A stretch of DNA of 32,944 bases. Source: Lachnospiraceae bacterium (GTDB lineage Bacteria > Bacillota > Clostridia > Lachnospirales > Lachnospiraceae). The stretch is from contig JAFSYI010000007.1 of NCBI GenBank assembly GCA_017450065.1, positions 1-32,944 of the forward strand, read 5' to 3'. The position numbers and the translations under genes were made by a program. A model generated the notes under the pieces. That model saw only the letters and a program-made list of their open reading frames with translations, was not told the DNA's origin and searched no databases. Position 1 is the stretch's first letter. Each line of letters opens with the position of its first letter. Shown here piece after piece: positions 9,568 to 17,158 of this stretch.

Positions 9568-10716
9568 TTGTACGGAGAGAATGTTTCGGACATTGCCATG
9601 AAAACCATTATAATAAATTCAGAAGAAAACAACATAAAAGACGCAGATCTGAAAGATGCGGGAGAAATCATCAAAAGAGGAGGACTTGTTGCCTTCCCCA
9701 CGGAGACCGTTTACGGGCTGGGGGGAGATGCAATGAATCCGGAGGCCTCGCGTAAGATCTATGCTGCCAAAGGACGGCCGTCCGATAATCCGCTTATAGT
9801 CCATATATATAAGATGGAGGATCTGTTCCGGATTGCGGACGGGGTGAGTGAAGGTGCCCTGAAGCTGGCTGAAAGGTACTGGCCGGGTCCTCTTACGATG
9901 ATATTTAAAAAGAAAGAGACCGTTCCCGACCAGACAACGGGAGGGCTTGATACGGTGGCTGTCAGAATGCCGGATAACCGGATAGCCCTAAGATTTATAG
10001 AGGCAGCCGGCGGATTTGTTGCGGCTCCATCGGCCAATCTGTCAGGAAGGCCGAGTACAACCACGGCGGAGCATGTAATAGAAGACATGAACGGACGCAT
10101 CGATATGATCATTGACGGAGGGTCGTCGGTTATCGGACTGGAGTCGACCATAGTTGATATGACCGGCAGCAGTCCCATGATATTAAGACCGGGATATATT
10201 AACGGAGAAATGATAAGAGATGTTCTCGGCGATGTTTCATATGATCCGGCTGTGTTTGGTGAAGAGACAGAGGGGCTCAGGCCCAGGGCTCCGGGAATGA
10301 AGTACAGGCACTATGCCCCCAAAGGTGAGCTTACGATAGTAAAGGGTGAAAGAGAAGCGGTGGTCTCATATATAAAACGGGGTATTGATGAGGCACTGAA
10401 GGACGGAAAAAGAGTCGGAGTTATATCAGCATCCCGTGATATGACAGATGGAGCGGCATCCGGAATGGAGAGGGAAACACCGGGTATAACCGGCCGGACG
10501 GAAGCAGACGGATACGGAAAAGAAGTATTAATAATGAATGTCGGCGATCTGAGAGATGAATACTCAATAGCCAGACACTTGTATGATGTGCTCAGGGAGT
10601 GCGATAAAAAGGATATTGATATCATTTATTCAGAGGACTTCTCAACACCGAAGATAGGACAGGCGATAATGAACAGGCTCATTAAGGCAGCAGGTCACAG
10701 AGTGGTTGAGGTGTAG
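9568..10716 (+). CDS. sua5: L-threonylcarbamoyladenylate synthase (Sua5)
   Basis: Sua5 makes threonylcarbamoyl-AMP from Thr, bicarbonate and ATP, the first step of t6A modification at tRNA position 37. The protein has the YrdC domain (GGLVAFPTETVYGLGGDA and KGRPSDNPLIVHI, with the LTMIFKKK, APSANLSGRPSTTTAEHV and IGLESTIVDM motifs). It then has the RPGYI linker, the conserved MKYRHYAPKGEL, and the extra Sua5 C-terminal domain. A Gly/Thr-rich insertion of about 30 residues lies in that last domain. The start is uncertain. A TTG at 9568 has AGGAG 4 nt upstream (382 residues), while the ATG at 9598 (372 residues) matches family N-termini better but has no good ribosome site. Confidence 0.93.
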   Translation: MYGENVSDIAMKTIIINSEENNIKDADLKDAGEIIKRGGLVAFPTETVYGLGGDAMNPEASRKIYAAKGRPSDNPLIVHIYKMEDLFRIADGVSEGALKLAERYWPGPLTMIFKKKETVPDQTTGGLDTVAVRMPDNRIALRFIEAAGGFVAAPSANLSGRPSTTTAEHVIEDMNGRIDMIIDGGSSVIGLESTIVDMTGSSPMILRPGYINGEMIRDVLGDVSYDPAVFGEETEGLRPRAPGMKYRHYAPKGELTIVKGEREAVVSYIKRGIDEALKDGKRVGVISASRDMTDGAASGMERETPGITGRTEADGYGKEVLIMNVGDLRDEYSIARHLYDVLRECDKKDIDIIYSEDFSTPKIGQAIMNRLIKAAGHRVVEV

Positions 10717-10737
10717 CCGGAAACAGGCAGATAGGAC

Positions 10738-10766
10738 TTGCACGACCGAAACGGATACGATATATT
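10738..10766 (+). promoter_or_regulatory. Promoter for rpiB
   Basis: TTGCAC at 10738-10743 and TATATT at 10761-10766 have the ideal 17-bp spacing. A 10-bp palindrome, AGTTATAACT, lies just downstream at 10779-10788 and could be an operator, though that is only a suggestion. Confidence 0.65.
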
Positions 10767-10817
10767 TTTTGTTAGATAAGTTATAACTAATCAGAACAGA
10801 ATCAGGAGGAATATAAA

Positions 10818-11270
10818 ATGAAGATAGCGATCGGCTGCGATCATGGTGCATTTGACATGAAGGTTCTTATTATGGAGCATCTTAAGGAGCAGGGGCATGA
10901 GCTCGTGGATTTCGGAAGCTACGATAAGAATTCCATCGACTATCCCGCCATAGGCAGGGCAACGGCAGAGGCGGTTGCAAGCGGTGAGTGTGAGAAGGGG
11001 ATCGTACTGTGCACTACCGGAATAGGCATATCAATAGTGGCCAATAAAGTAAAGGGCATAAGAGCGGCTCTCTGCAACGACTGCACCAGCGCCAGGTTGA
11101 CCAGACTGCACAATGATGCAAATGTGCTTGCGTTGGGCGGGGGAGTCATTGGCCCCAATCTTGCACTCGATATAGTTGATATATTCTTTTCCACGGATTT
11201 CTCCGGCGAGGAAAAGCATGTACGCAGGCTTTCACAGGTAGCCGGGATCGAAGGAGAGGTATATAAATAA
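10818..11270 (+). CDS. rpiB: Ribose-5-phosphate isomerase B
   Basis: RpiB interconverts ribose-5-phosphate and ribulose-5-phosphate in the pentose phosphate pathway. The 150-residue protein matches the family along its whole length. It shows the N-terminal GCDHGAFDMK with Asp8 and His9, SYDKNSIDYPAIG, the catalytic cysteine loop LCTTGIGISIVANK with Cys65, the RAALCNDCTSARLTRLHNDANVLALG segment with His98, and a C-terminal RRLSQVAGIE. The usual CGTGIG is CTTGIG here, so Thr replaces Gly next to the catalytic Cys. AGGAGG lies upstream. The gene is followed by a dCMP deaminase 68 nt later, probably cotranscribed. Confidence 0.95.
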   Translation: MKIAIGCDHGAFDMKVLIMEHLKEQGHELVDFGSYDKNSIDYPAIGRATAEAVASGECEKGIVLCTTGIGISIVANKVKGIRAALCNDCTSARLTRLHNDANVLALGGGVIGPNLALDIVDIFFSTDFSGEEKHVRRLSQVAGIEGEVYK

Positions 11271-11338
11271 ATATATTTATCTCAGGTACTGAAACAGCGT
11301 GATCATTATCAGAGGTATATGACAGGGGGAGGAGTACA

Positions 11339-11824
11339 ATGAGCGATAAGCGAGAAGATTATATTTCATGGGATGAATATTTTATGGGTGTTGCCATATT
11401 GTCGGGCATGAGGTCCAAGGATCCAAACACTCAGGTAGGCGCATGTATTGTAAGTGCGGATAATAAGATTCTTTCAATGGGTTATAACGGATTCCCCAAA
11501 GGGTGCTCTGATGATGAGTTTCCATGGTGCAGGGTAGGAGAGCCGCTGAATAACAAGTATTTTTATACAACGCACAGTGAGCTTAACGCGATCCTTAATT
11601 ACAGAGGGGGAACCCTTGAGGGAGCCAAGCTGTATGTGACGCTGTTCCCCTGCAACGAGTGTGCCAAGGCCATAATACAGGCGGGGATCAAGACCATAAT
11701 TTATGACTGTAATAAATATGAAAATGAGCCGAGCACCATTGCTTCAAGACGTATGCTTGATGCTGCGGGTGTGAGATATTATCAGTACAAACATACGGAC
11801 AGAAAGGTTGAACTTACACTGTGA
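11339..11824 (+). CDS. comEB: Deoxycytidylate (dCMP) deaminase
   Basis: This zinc enzyme converts dCMP to dUMP, feeding dTMP synthesis. The 161-residue protein has the cytidine deaminase zinc motif as HSELNAIL (His79, Glu81) and PCNECAK (Cys105, Cys108). It also has KDPNTQVGACIV, MGYNGFPKGCSDDEFPW and the dCMP-deaminase-type end KYENEPSTIASRRMLDAAGV. The common HAE is HSE here. GGGGAGGAG lies 5 nt before the ATG. The TGA stop overlaps the GTG start of the next gene, so translation is coupled. Homologues are named ComEB from the B. subtilis com locus, but there is no competence context here. Confidence 0.93.
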   Translation: MSDKREDYISWDEYFMGVAILSGMRSKDPNTQVGACIVSADNKILSMGYNGFPKGCSDDEFPWCRVGEPLNNKYFYTTHSELNAILNYRGGTLEGAKLYVTLFPCNECAKAIIQAGIKTIIYDCNKYENEPSTIASRRMLDAAGVRYYQYKHTDRKVELTL

Positions 11825-12987
11825 GAAGATGCGGGAGCGTATTAGGAAGGATCGTCATATGTATCGTCCTTGTCTGTGCTGTCACATTGAATTCTCTGAA
11901 TAATCCCGTTAAAGGTGAGACCACATCCGAAAAAATAAAAAAGGCAGAAGAACAGAAGAAAGAAACCGAAGAACAGAAAAAGGCGGTAGACGAGAAAAAG
12001 GAAGACCTTGAGGATACGAAGAGACAGCTGCAGGACTACCTCAACAGGCTGAATAACGAGCTTCAGGAAATAAGCGACAATCTTGAACGGATTGAAGAAA
12101 AGATACACAAAAAGGAATACGAGATCGTACAGGCCAAGCTGGATATAGAAGACGCAAAGCTTGAGGAGAAGAGACAGTATGACCTGATGAAAAAAAGGCT
12201 CAAGGCTATTTACGAACGCGGCGAAACCACCCTGTTTGAAACATTTCTGCATACATCCAACTATTCCGATTATCTGAATAAAGCGGAATATCTCGGAAAG
12301 CTTGAGGAATATGACCGGCAGATGTTTGATGTGTTAAAGGCCCAGAGAGAAGCTGTTGAGGAGAAGGAGAGCATACTTGAACAGGAGGTTGAGCAGCTTA
12401 ACGAGCTTCTGGAAGATTCGCAGGCGGAACGCGACAAGGTAAGCACTCTGGTCAATTCGACCTCAGGAACCATAGCTGCCACAAACGGAGCAATAAGCGC
12501 TGCGGAGATTGAGCAGAAGGAGTATGAGGAGGAGCTAAAGCAGCAGGAAGCCAATATAAGCGCCCTAAATAAAAAGCTTGAAGAGGAAAAGGCCATGACG
12601 GAAAAGGCCGGCCGGATGTCCTGGAGCAGTACGGGTGAACTGGGTTTTAACGTCAGTGACAGAGAGCTGCTGGCCTGTCTTATATACTGTGAGGCCGGAG
12701 GCGAACCCTATACCGGCCAGGTTGCGGTCGGATCGGTAGTCATAAACCGTATGAGAAGCGCAGTGTTTCCCAATACCATGGTGGGAGTGATATATCAGAA
12801 GGGACAGTTTACACCCGCAAGGAGCGGACGTCTTGCAACGAGGCTGTCGCTCGGAGCCACGGAATCCTGTTACCGGGCTGCGGACGAGGCTATGGCTGGA
12901 GCACAGCCGGTAGGCAACTGTCTGTATTTCAGAACAAAAATCCCCCGGATAAACGGAATCATTATCGGGGGACATGTGTTTTACTGA
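11821..12987 (+). CDS. Secreted coiled-coil cell wall hydrolase (SleB-type)
   Basis: The 388-residue protein has an N-terminal signal or anchor (RIVICIVLVCAVTL, 11-24). A long coiled coil rich in Lys, Glu, Gln and Asp follows (about 36-265), like those of PcsB and CwlO. The C-terminal domain starts near 280 (DRELLACLIYCEAGGEP, with the conserved catalytic Glu291). It goes on with QVAVGSVVINRM and SCYRAADEAMAG and ends GGHVFY, matching the SleB/CwlJ (Hydrolase_2) lytic transglycosylase domain. It would cut peptidoglycan outside the cell. The GTG start overlaps the dCMP deaminase stop (4 nt). The 3' end overlaps the convergent DUF402 gene by 7 nt. Despite the SleB domain, the coiled coil argues for a role in growth or division rather than only spore germination. 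Confidence 0.87.
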   Translation: MRRCGSVLGRIVICIVLVCAVTLNSLNNPVKGETTSEKIKKAEEQKKETEEQKKAVDEKKEDLEDTKRQLQDYLNRLNNELQEISDNLERIEEKIHKKEYEIVQAKLDIEDAKLEEKRQYDLMKKRLKAIYERGETTLFETFLHTSNYSDYLNKAEYLGKLEEYDRQMFDVLKAQREAVEEKESILEQEVEQLNELLEDSQAERDKVSTLVNSTSGTIAATNGAISAAEIEQKEYEEELKQQEANISALNKKLEEEKAMTEKAGRMSWSSTGELGFNVSDRELLACLIYCEAGGEPYTGQVAVGSVVINRMRSAVFPNTMVGVIYQKGQFTPARSGRLATRLSLGATESCYRAADEAMAGAQPVGNCLYFRTKIPRINGIIIGGHVFY

Positions 12988-13466
12988 TTGAGCGCATAGG
13001 CGTTTATCATATGCTTATAGCGTTCGAAATCTTCGCTGTATACTATTTTGAGCAGTTTATCGAGACTGGTGAGCAGAGTGATTATATCCTCGACCGGTAT
13101 CTTGCCCTTTTTCAGCGCAAAGGCTATTTCATCGATATCAACAACCTTGACGAAGCCGTCGGGATACATGATCACATCAGCCAGCAGATCGGTAAAAACG
13201 TAGGTGTTGGTTTCTTCGTCGTAATCGGTCTTGATTATGTCGCAGTACCAGTACAGCAGGGAATCGTCCTCGCGCAGAAACTTGCTTATCTTATATCCTT
13301 CCTTGGGAAAATAGCAGGAAAAACCGTGATGCATGTTCTTCTTCGGACGGAGAGTGTTCCATTTGGTAATGATGAAATCCTCGTTCATTTCCAGAATGAT
13401 ATCATCCTTTAAGGGAACGCATTCTTCGGGAATGATCCTTTTTCGGTAGAATTGCGGAGTATCCAT
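12981..13466 (-). CDS. DUF402 family protein
   Basis: The 161-residue protein resembles DUF402. It has an N-terminal IPEECVPLKDDIILEMNEDFIITKWNTLRPKK, then the core SKFLREDDSLLYWYCDIIKTDYDEETNTYVFTDLLADVIMYPDGFVKVVDIDE, with family residues in YCDI, DLLADV and YPDG. DUF402 includes metal-dependent nucleoside phosphate phosphatases, so a nucleotide hydrolase is possible but not shown. AGAGAGG lies upstream of the ATG. Its stop (TTA at 12981-12983) lies inside the end of the convergent wall hydrolase gene. Confidence 0.82.
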   Translation of the reverse strand: MDTPQFYRKRIIPEECVPLKDDIILEMNEDFIITKWNTLRPKKNMHHGFSCYFPKEGYKISKFLREDDSLLYWYCDIIKTDYDEETNTYVFTDLLADVIMYPDGFVKVVDIDEIAFALKKGKIPVEDIITLLTSLDKLLKIVYSEDFERYKHMINAYALNQ

Positions 13467-13525
13467 GACATACCTCTCTGCTTTGCGTTATTAAGAAATT
13501 AGAAGATAAGATGCTTTTGTCAGTA

Positions 13526-13555
13526 AGTATAGCAGTAAAACACTAAAATGTCTAA
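13526..13555 (-). promoter_or_regulatory. Promoter for the DUF402 gene
   Basis: On the minus strand TTAGAC (13555-13550) is followed after 18 bp by TATACT (13531-13526). It gives a leader of about 50 nt. Confidence 0.5.
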
Positions 13556-13587
13556 CATTTTAAAAATTAAAAGTTTTTCTCTTTTGA

Positions 13588-13616
13588 TTGACTTATTTTT
13601 TTCAGTTTCGTATAAA
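13588..13616 (+). promoter_or_regulatory. Promoter for the double-glycine peptide gene
   Basis: TTGACT at 13588-13593 and TATAAA at 13611-13616 have an ideal 17-bp spacer in a T-rich region. It suggests strong independent expression of the small gene at 13659. Confidence 0.7.
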
Positions 13617-13658
13617 TAAATAGAAAAGTTATTTGTTCAATATAAGGAGGATAAGGAT

Positions 13659-13910
13659 ATGACAGATAAAAACAAAGAGCGCAGGGAACTGACTGTTGAG
13701 GATCTTAAGGGAATCTCAGGGGGACTGATCATCGATGGCGGAGCCAATTACGACAGCGCTGTTGTGGATGATACCACAGGCGATGTTCTGTTCAGGGCTT
13801 TTGCAAACAGATCAGTGCTTCATGAAGCAAATAAGCTCGGTGTAAGTACCGAGATGATAACTCCCGAGGAATACGAGGCAAGATTTGGTAAAAAATGGGA
13901 GTGGGCATAA
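13659..13910 (+). CDS. Small protein with double-glycine leader (putative secreted peptide precursor)
   Basis: The product has 83 residues. Residues 11-22, LTVEDLKGISGG, fit the double-glycine leader rule seen in class II bacteriocins and ComC/quorum peptides: Leu at -12, acidic at -8, Leu at -7, Ile at -4, Gly-Gly at -2/-1. Cleavage after Gly22 would free a 61-residue acidic segment with no cysteine, ending in aromatic and basic residues (RFGKKWEWA). The gene has a strong promoter and an AAGGAGG ribosome site. No peptidase-transporter of the C39 type or modifying enzyme is in the window. The lack of Cys argues against a lanthipeptide. It may be a bacteriocin-like or signalling precursor, or an unrelated small protein whose N-terminus mimics a leader. 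Confidence 0.8.
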   Translation: MTDKNKERRELTVEDLKGISGGLIIDGGANYDSAVVDDTTGDVLFRAFANRSVLHEANKLGVSTEMITPEEYEARFGKKWEWA

Positions 13911-13928
13911 GATTGACAACAATTGTTA

Positions 13929-13957
13929 TGGACATCCTGCAAAAAAATTGGTATATT
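13929..13957 (+). promoter_or_regulatory. Promoter of the atp operon
   Basis: TGGACA at 13929-13934 and TATATT at 13952-13957 have a 17-bp spacer. A TTGACA at 13913 with palindrome AACAATTGTT (13918-13927) lies just before, but has no matching -10. Predicted start is near 13964. Confidence 0.6.
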
Positions 13958-13978
13958 TATCTATAGTGACTGTCTGAG

Positions 13979-14007
13979 TCCTCCTCCGGTGCGTTATCGG
14001 AGGAGGA
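13979..14007 (+). other. GC-rich hairpin in the atp leader
   Basis: A perfect 10-bp stem (TCCTCCTCCG at 13979-13988, CGGAGGAGGA at 13998-14007) with a 9-nt loop starts about 15 nt after the predicted transcription start. It could protect the 5' end of the long atp message. It could also be a weak terminator for the preceding peptide gene, although only TTT follows. Confidence 0.7.
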
Positions 14008-14040
14008 TTTGGGACGTGCAGATGTTGAAAGGTAACAGTT

Positions 14041-14409
14041 GTGAATTATGATAAAGGAGTATACCGTTCTCTGACACAGATTCTGCAGTTTGGGATCAAT
14101 ATGATTGTTCCCATTCTTTTGTGTACATTTTTGGGTATTTATCTTGACAGGTTCTTTCACACATCCTTTCTTGTTATTATAATGTTTTTTATAGGTGCGG
14201 CCGCAGGCGGGCGCAATGTTTATATTTTTGCGCGGCAGATATTCGGAAAGCCACCCGTACATGATGAAGTAAAGGTGCGCGTCTCCGGTTTTGATGAGTC
14301 AAAGAGGATAGCTTCTCCGCACGACGGTAACAATAAAGCAGTGGAATCGGAAAAAGGTACGGAGACAGATACAGAGGATGTATCCGATCCGGCAGGTCAT
14401 GGGATATGA
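14041..14409 (+). CDS. atpZ: AtpZ/ATP synthase gene 1 family membrane protein
   Basis: The 122-residue protein has two membrane helices (residues about 15-33 and 42-60) with the GIYLDRFFHTS hinge and FFIGAAAGGRNVY end typical of the AtpZ family. These proteins precede atpI in many Clostridia and are thought to help c-ring assembly or divalent cation uptake. About 50 extra hydrophilic, acidic residues follow the second helix, which is longer than usual. The start is GTG at 14041, with GAAAGG upstream. The stop overlaps the atpI start by 4 nt. Confidence 0.8.
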   Translation: MNYDKGVYRSLTQILQFGINMIVPILLCTFLGIYLDRFFHTSFLVIIMFFIGAAAGGRNVYIFARQIFGKPPVHDEVKVRVSGFDESKRIASPHDGNNKAVESEKGTETDTEDVSDPAGHGI

Positions 14410-14939
14410 TAGACCAGCTTCGCACCAACAGGACACTTAAAGAGCTGATAACCGGCGCCTTTGTATATTGCCTTTTATGGGAGACCGCTCTGCTTATCTT
14501 TACTGAGAGAAGACTTTATCATACAGTGGGTCTTGCTGCCGGATTTATCGTATGTGCCGTACTGGCCATGGGAATGGCGGACTCAATAGATGTGGCTGTC
14601 GACCTTGATGAGAAGAGCGCCAGGGCATATCTTCAGAAGAAGGCTTCACTGAGATATGCGGTGGCCTGTATATCGATCCTTATAATTGCATTTACCCATA
14701 TAGGAAACCCGCTCACGTTCTTTGCGGGTATCATGGGACTTAAGATCGGAGCCTATATGCAGCCGCTTACGCATGCGGTGATATGCCGTATGACCGGCAG
14801 GCAGGAAGCAAATGACGTTAAAAACAGTATTCCGGTCACGGATAGTGAGAAGACTGCGGAATATAGTGCAGTGAACGCTTCCGGGAATAAAACCGAAAAC
14901 CATACGGAAGGAAATTCAGAAAACAATTTAGCGAGGTGA
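14406..14939 (+). CDS. atpI: ATP synthase subunit I (AtpI)
   Basis: The 177-residue protein has four predicted membrane helices (about 15-33, 40-57, 80-97 and 102-125), the MGLKIGAYMQPLTHAVI end of the AtpI core, and position directly before atpB. AtpI helps assemble the c ring. A 45-residue Ser/Asn/Thr/Glu-rich tail follows the core, again longer than typical. It starts by a 4-nt ATGA overlap with atpZ. Confidence 0.78.
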   Translation: MIDQLRTNRTLKELITGAFVYCLLWETALLIFTERRLYHTVGLAAGFIVCAVLAMGMADSIDVAVDLDEKSARAYLQKKASLRYAVACISILIIAFTHIGNPLTFFAGIMGLKIGAYMQPLTHAVICRMTGRQEANDVKNSIPVTDSEKTAEYSAVNASGNKTENHTEGNSENNLAR

Positions 14940-14947
14940 ATTGAAGC

Positions 14948-15673
14948 ATGGGTAATTATACGCTCCTGTTATCGGGCGATGTAGATTTCATGATCAAGGG
15001 AATATTCTCATATAACTGTTTCGGACACGAGGTCTGGATCACCACCACTCATGTCTGCACACTGATAGTTATGGTATTGCTTGTTGTATTTGCGGCTCTG
15101 GCCGGCAAAGCGATAAAGAAAGCAAATGAGGATGAGGCTCCCGGCACCTTCCTTAACATTGTTGAGCTTATAATCGAATTCCTTGACGGCGTTGTTAACA
15201 GCGTTATGGGGAAGAATGCCACCAAGTTTGTTAACTATATTTTGACACTGTTCTTCTTTATTTTCATAAGTAACATATCAGGTCTGCTGGGTCTGAGGCC
15301 GCCTACAGCCGATTACGGCGTGACCTTCCCTCTCGGCGTCATTACGTTCAGCCTGATCACGTTTAATAAATTCAAACACCAGAAGGTAAGCGGAGTTATC
15401 AAGGGTCTGTGCGATCCGTGGGTATTCTGGCTGCCGATCAATCTGATCGGTGATTTTGCGGTTCCGGTTTCGCTGTCACTGCGTCTTTTCGCCAATGTCC
15501 TGTCGGGAACGGTTATGATGGCGCTGTATTACGGTCTGCTGCCGATCTTTGTAAAGATAGGCGTTCCGGCTGTCCTTCACATATATTTCGATCTGTTCAG
15601 CGGTGCGATACAGACCTATGTATTCTGTATGCTGACCATGACCTATGTGACTGACGCGATAGGCGATAATTAA
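14948..15673 (+). CDS. atpB: ATP synthase F0 subunit a
   Basis: Subunit a forms the ion half-channels facing the c ring. The 241-residue protein has five to six membrane helices and the conserved essential Arg179 in SLRLFANVLSGTVM. Also present are FVNYILTLFFFIFISNISGLLG and INLIGDFAVPVSL, and the last helix (FSGAIQTYVFCMLTMTYVTDA). GAGGTGA lies before the ATG. The usual order atpB-E-F-H-A-G-D-C begins here. Confidence 0.96.
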   Translation: MGNYTLLLSGDVDFMIKGIFSYNCFGHEVWITTTHVCTLIVMVLLVVFAALAGKAIKKANEDEAPGTFLNIVELIIEFLDGVVNSVMGKNATKFVNYILTLFFFIFISNISGLLGLRPPTADYGVTFPLGVITFSLITFNKFKHQKVSGVIKGLCDPWVFWLPINLIGDFAVPVSLSLRLFANVLSGTVMMALYYGLLPIFVKIGVPAVLHIYFDLFSGAIQTYVFCMLTMTYVTDAIGDN

Positions 15674-15733
15674 GGCAGAGGCTTACGGTCACCGGCTTTG
15701 ATATGGAAAGTAATAATAATTTACTATAAATGA

Positions 15734-16006
<273 letters not shown>

Positions 16007-16053
16007 GATTTGTGTAAGAATGTTTAACAAACCGGAAGGAGGCAAATATTTGG

Positions 16054-16569
16054 ATGGAAAGATTATTTAATCTTGATTTCCAACTGCTGCATGATGCGGT
16101 TCTGACTGCGGTATCGGTATTCTTTCTGTTCATGCTGTTGTCCTATCTGCTGTTTGATCCCGTGCACGAGATGCTGAAGAAGCGCAGGGAAAAGATACAG
16201 AATGATATCGATACGGCAAAGAAGGACAGGGAGGATGCAGGCGTTCTTAAGGCTGAATATGAAGAGAAGCTTAAGAATGCCGGCGCGGAAGCGGACGAGA
16301 TACTTGCAGACGCAAGAAAGCGTGCGACAACAAATGAGAACCATATCATAGCCGAGGCCAAGGAAGAGGCTGCCAGGATCATTAAACAGGCTCACACGGA
16401 AGCCGAGCTCGAAAAAGAGAAGGCCAGGGATGAGATAAAGAAGGAAATGATCGAGATAGCGGCGCTTATGGCGGGCAAGGTTGTCGGCAGCAGGATGGAT
16501 ACTACTGTACAGGATGCTCTTGTTGAAGAGACATTGAAAGAAGTAGGTGATAAAACATGGCAAAGCTAG
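16054..16569 (+). CDS. atpF: ATP synthase F0 subunit b
   Basis: Subunit b is the peripheral stalk. The 171-residue protein has one N-terminal membrane helix (residues 13-33) followed by a long charged helix rich in Lys, Glu and Ala (LFDPVHEMLKKRREKIQ, then EEAARIIKQAHTEAELEKEKA). The ATG at 16054 has AAGGAGG 11 nt upstream. The 3' end overlaps atpH by 13 nt. Confidence 0.94.
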   Translation: MERLFNLDFQLLHDAVLTAVSVFFLFMLLSYLLFDPVHEMLKKRREKIQNDIDTAKKDREDAGVLKAEYEEKLKNAGAEADEILADARKRATTNENHIIAEAKEEAARIIKQAHTEAELEKEKARDEIKKEMIEIAALMAGKVVGSRMDTTVQDALVEETLKEVGDKTWQS

Positions 16570-17117
16570 TTTCCACCACCTATGCGGATGCGCTGTTCGA
16601 AACGGGGATAGAGGACGGGACGCTTGATACTCTGTATGAAGAGGTCCGTTCGGTTCAGGAGATTCTTAAAGAGAATCCGGATTTCTACCGTCTTATGAAT
16701 CATCCCAAGATATTGAGGGAGGATAAGGAACAGATCATTGAGTCGGTGTTTAAGGGCCGCTTAAGCGATGTGCTTACCGGTTTCCTTAAGCTTATCGTAA
16801 CCAATAAACGATATGCGGACATTGACGGTATCCTGGATTACTTCACACTTCGGGTTAAGGAATACAGGAAGATCGGAATAGCTTATGTTACGACACCGCT
16901 TGAGCTCTCCGACAGCCAGAAGGAGGCTGTTAAGAACAAGCTTCTTGATACCACGGACTATGTTACCATGGAGATGAATTACAGTATAGATGAATCCCTT
17001 ATCGGAGGAATGGTGATAAGGATCGGTGACAGAGTCGTGGACTCGAGTATAAGAACGAAGCTTGATGGGCTCAAAAGGGACCTTATGGGCATACAGCTAG
17101 GCAGTGCGCGAGCATAA
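16557..17117 (+). CDS. atpH: ATP synthase F1 subunit delta
   Basis: Delta links the peripheral stalk to the top of F1. The 186-residue protein starts with TTYADALFETGIEDG, the typical YAxALF motif. It ends with the conserved IDESLIGGMVIRIGDRVVDSSIRTKLDGLKRDL. It overlaps atpF by 13 nt and precedes atpA by 41 nt. Confidence 0.95.
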   Translation: MAKLVSTTYADALFETGIEDGTLDTLYEEVRSVQEILKENPDFYRLMNHPKILREDKEQIIESVFKGRLSDVLTGFLKLIVTNKRYADIDGILDYFTLRVKEYRKIGIAYVTTPLELSDSQKEAVKNKLLDTTDYVTMEMNYSIDESLIGGMVIRIGDRVVDSSIRTKLDGLKRDLMGIQLGSARA

Positions 17118-17158
17118 AAGAAAAGGTTAAAAAACTATAGAAAGGTGCGTATAGATCC

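Noticed and set aside
10779-10788. AGTTATAACT near rpiB and AGTTATAACA upstream of the MFS gene as a shared operator
   Set aside because: The motif is short, AT-rich and palindromic, so two occurrences are easily due to chance.
13913-13918. TTGACA as the -35 box of the atp operon
   Set aside because: The sequence 17 bp downstream is CCTGCA, not a -10; TGGACA with TATATT at 13929-13957 is better placed.
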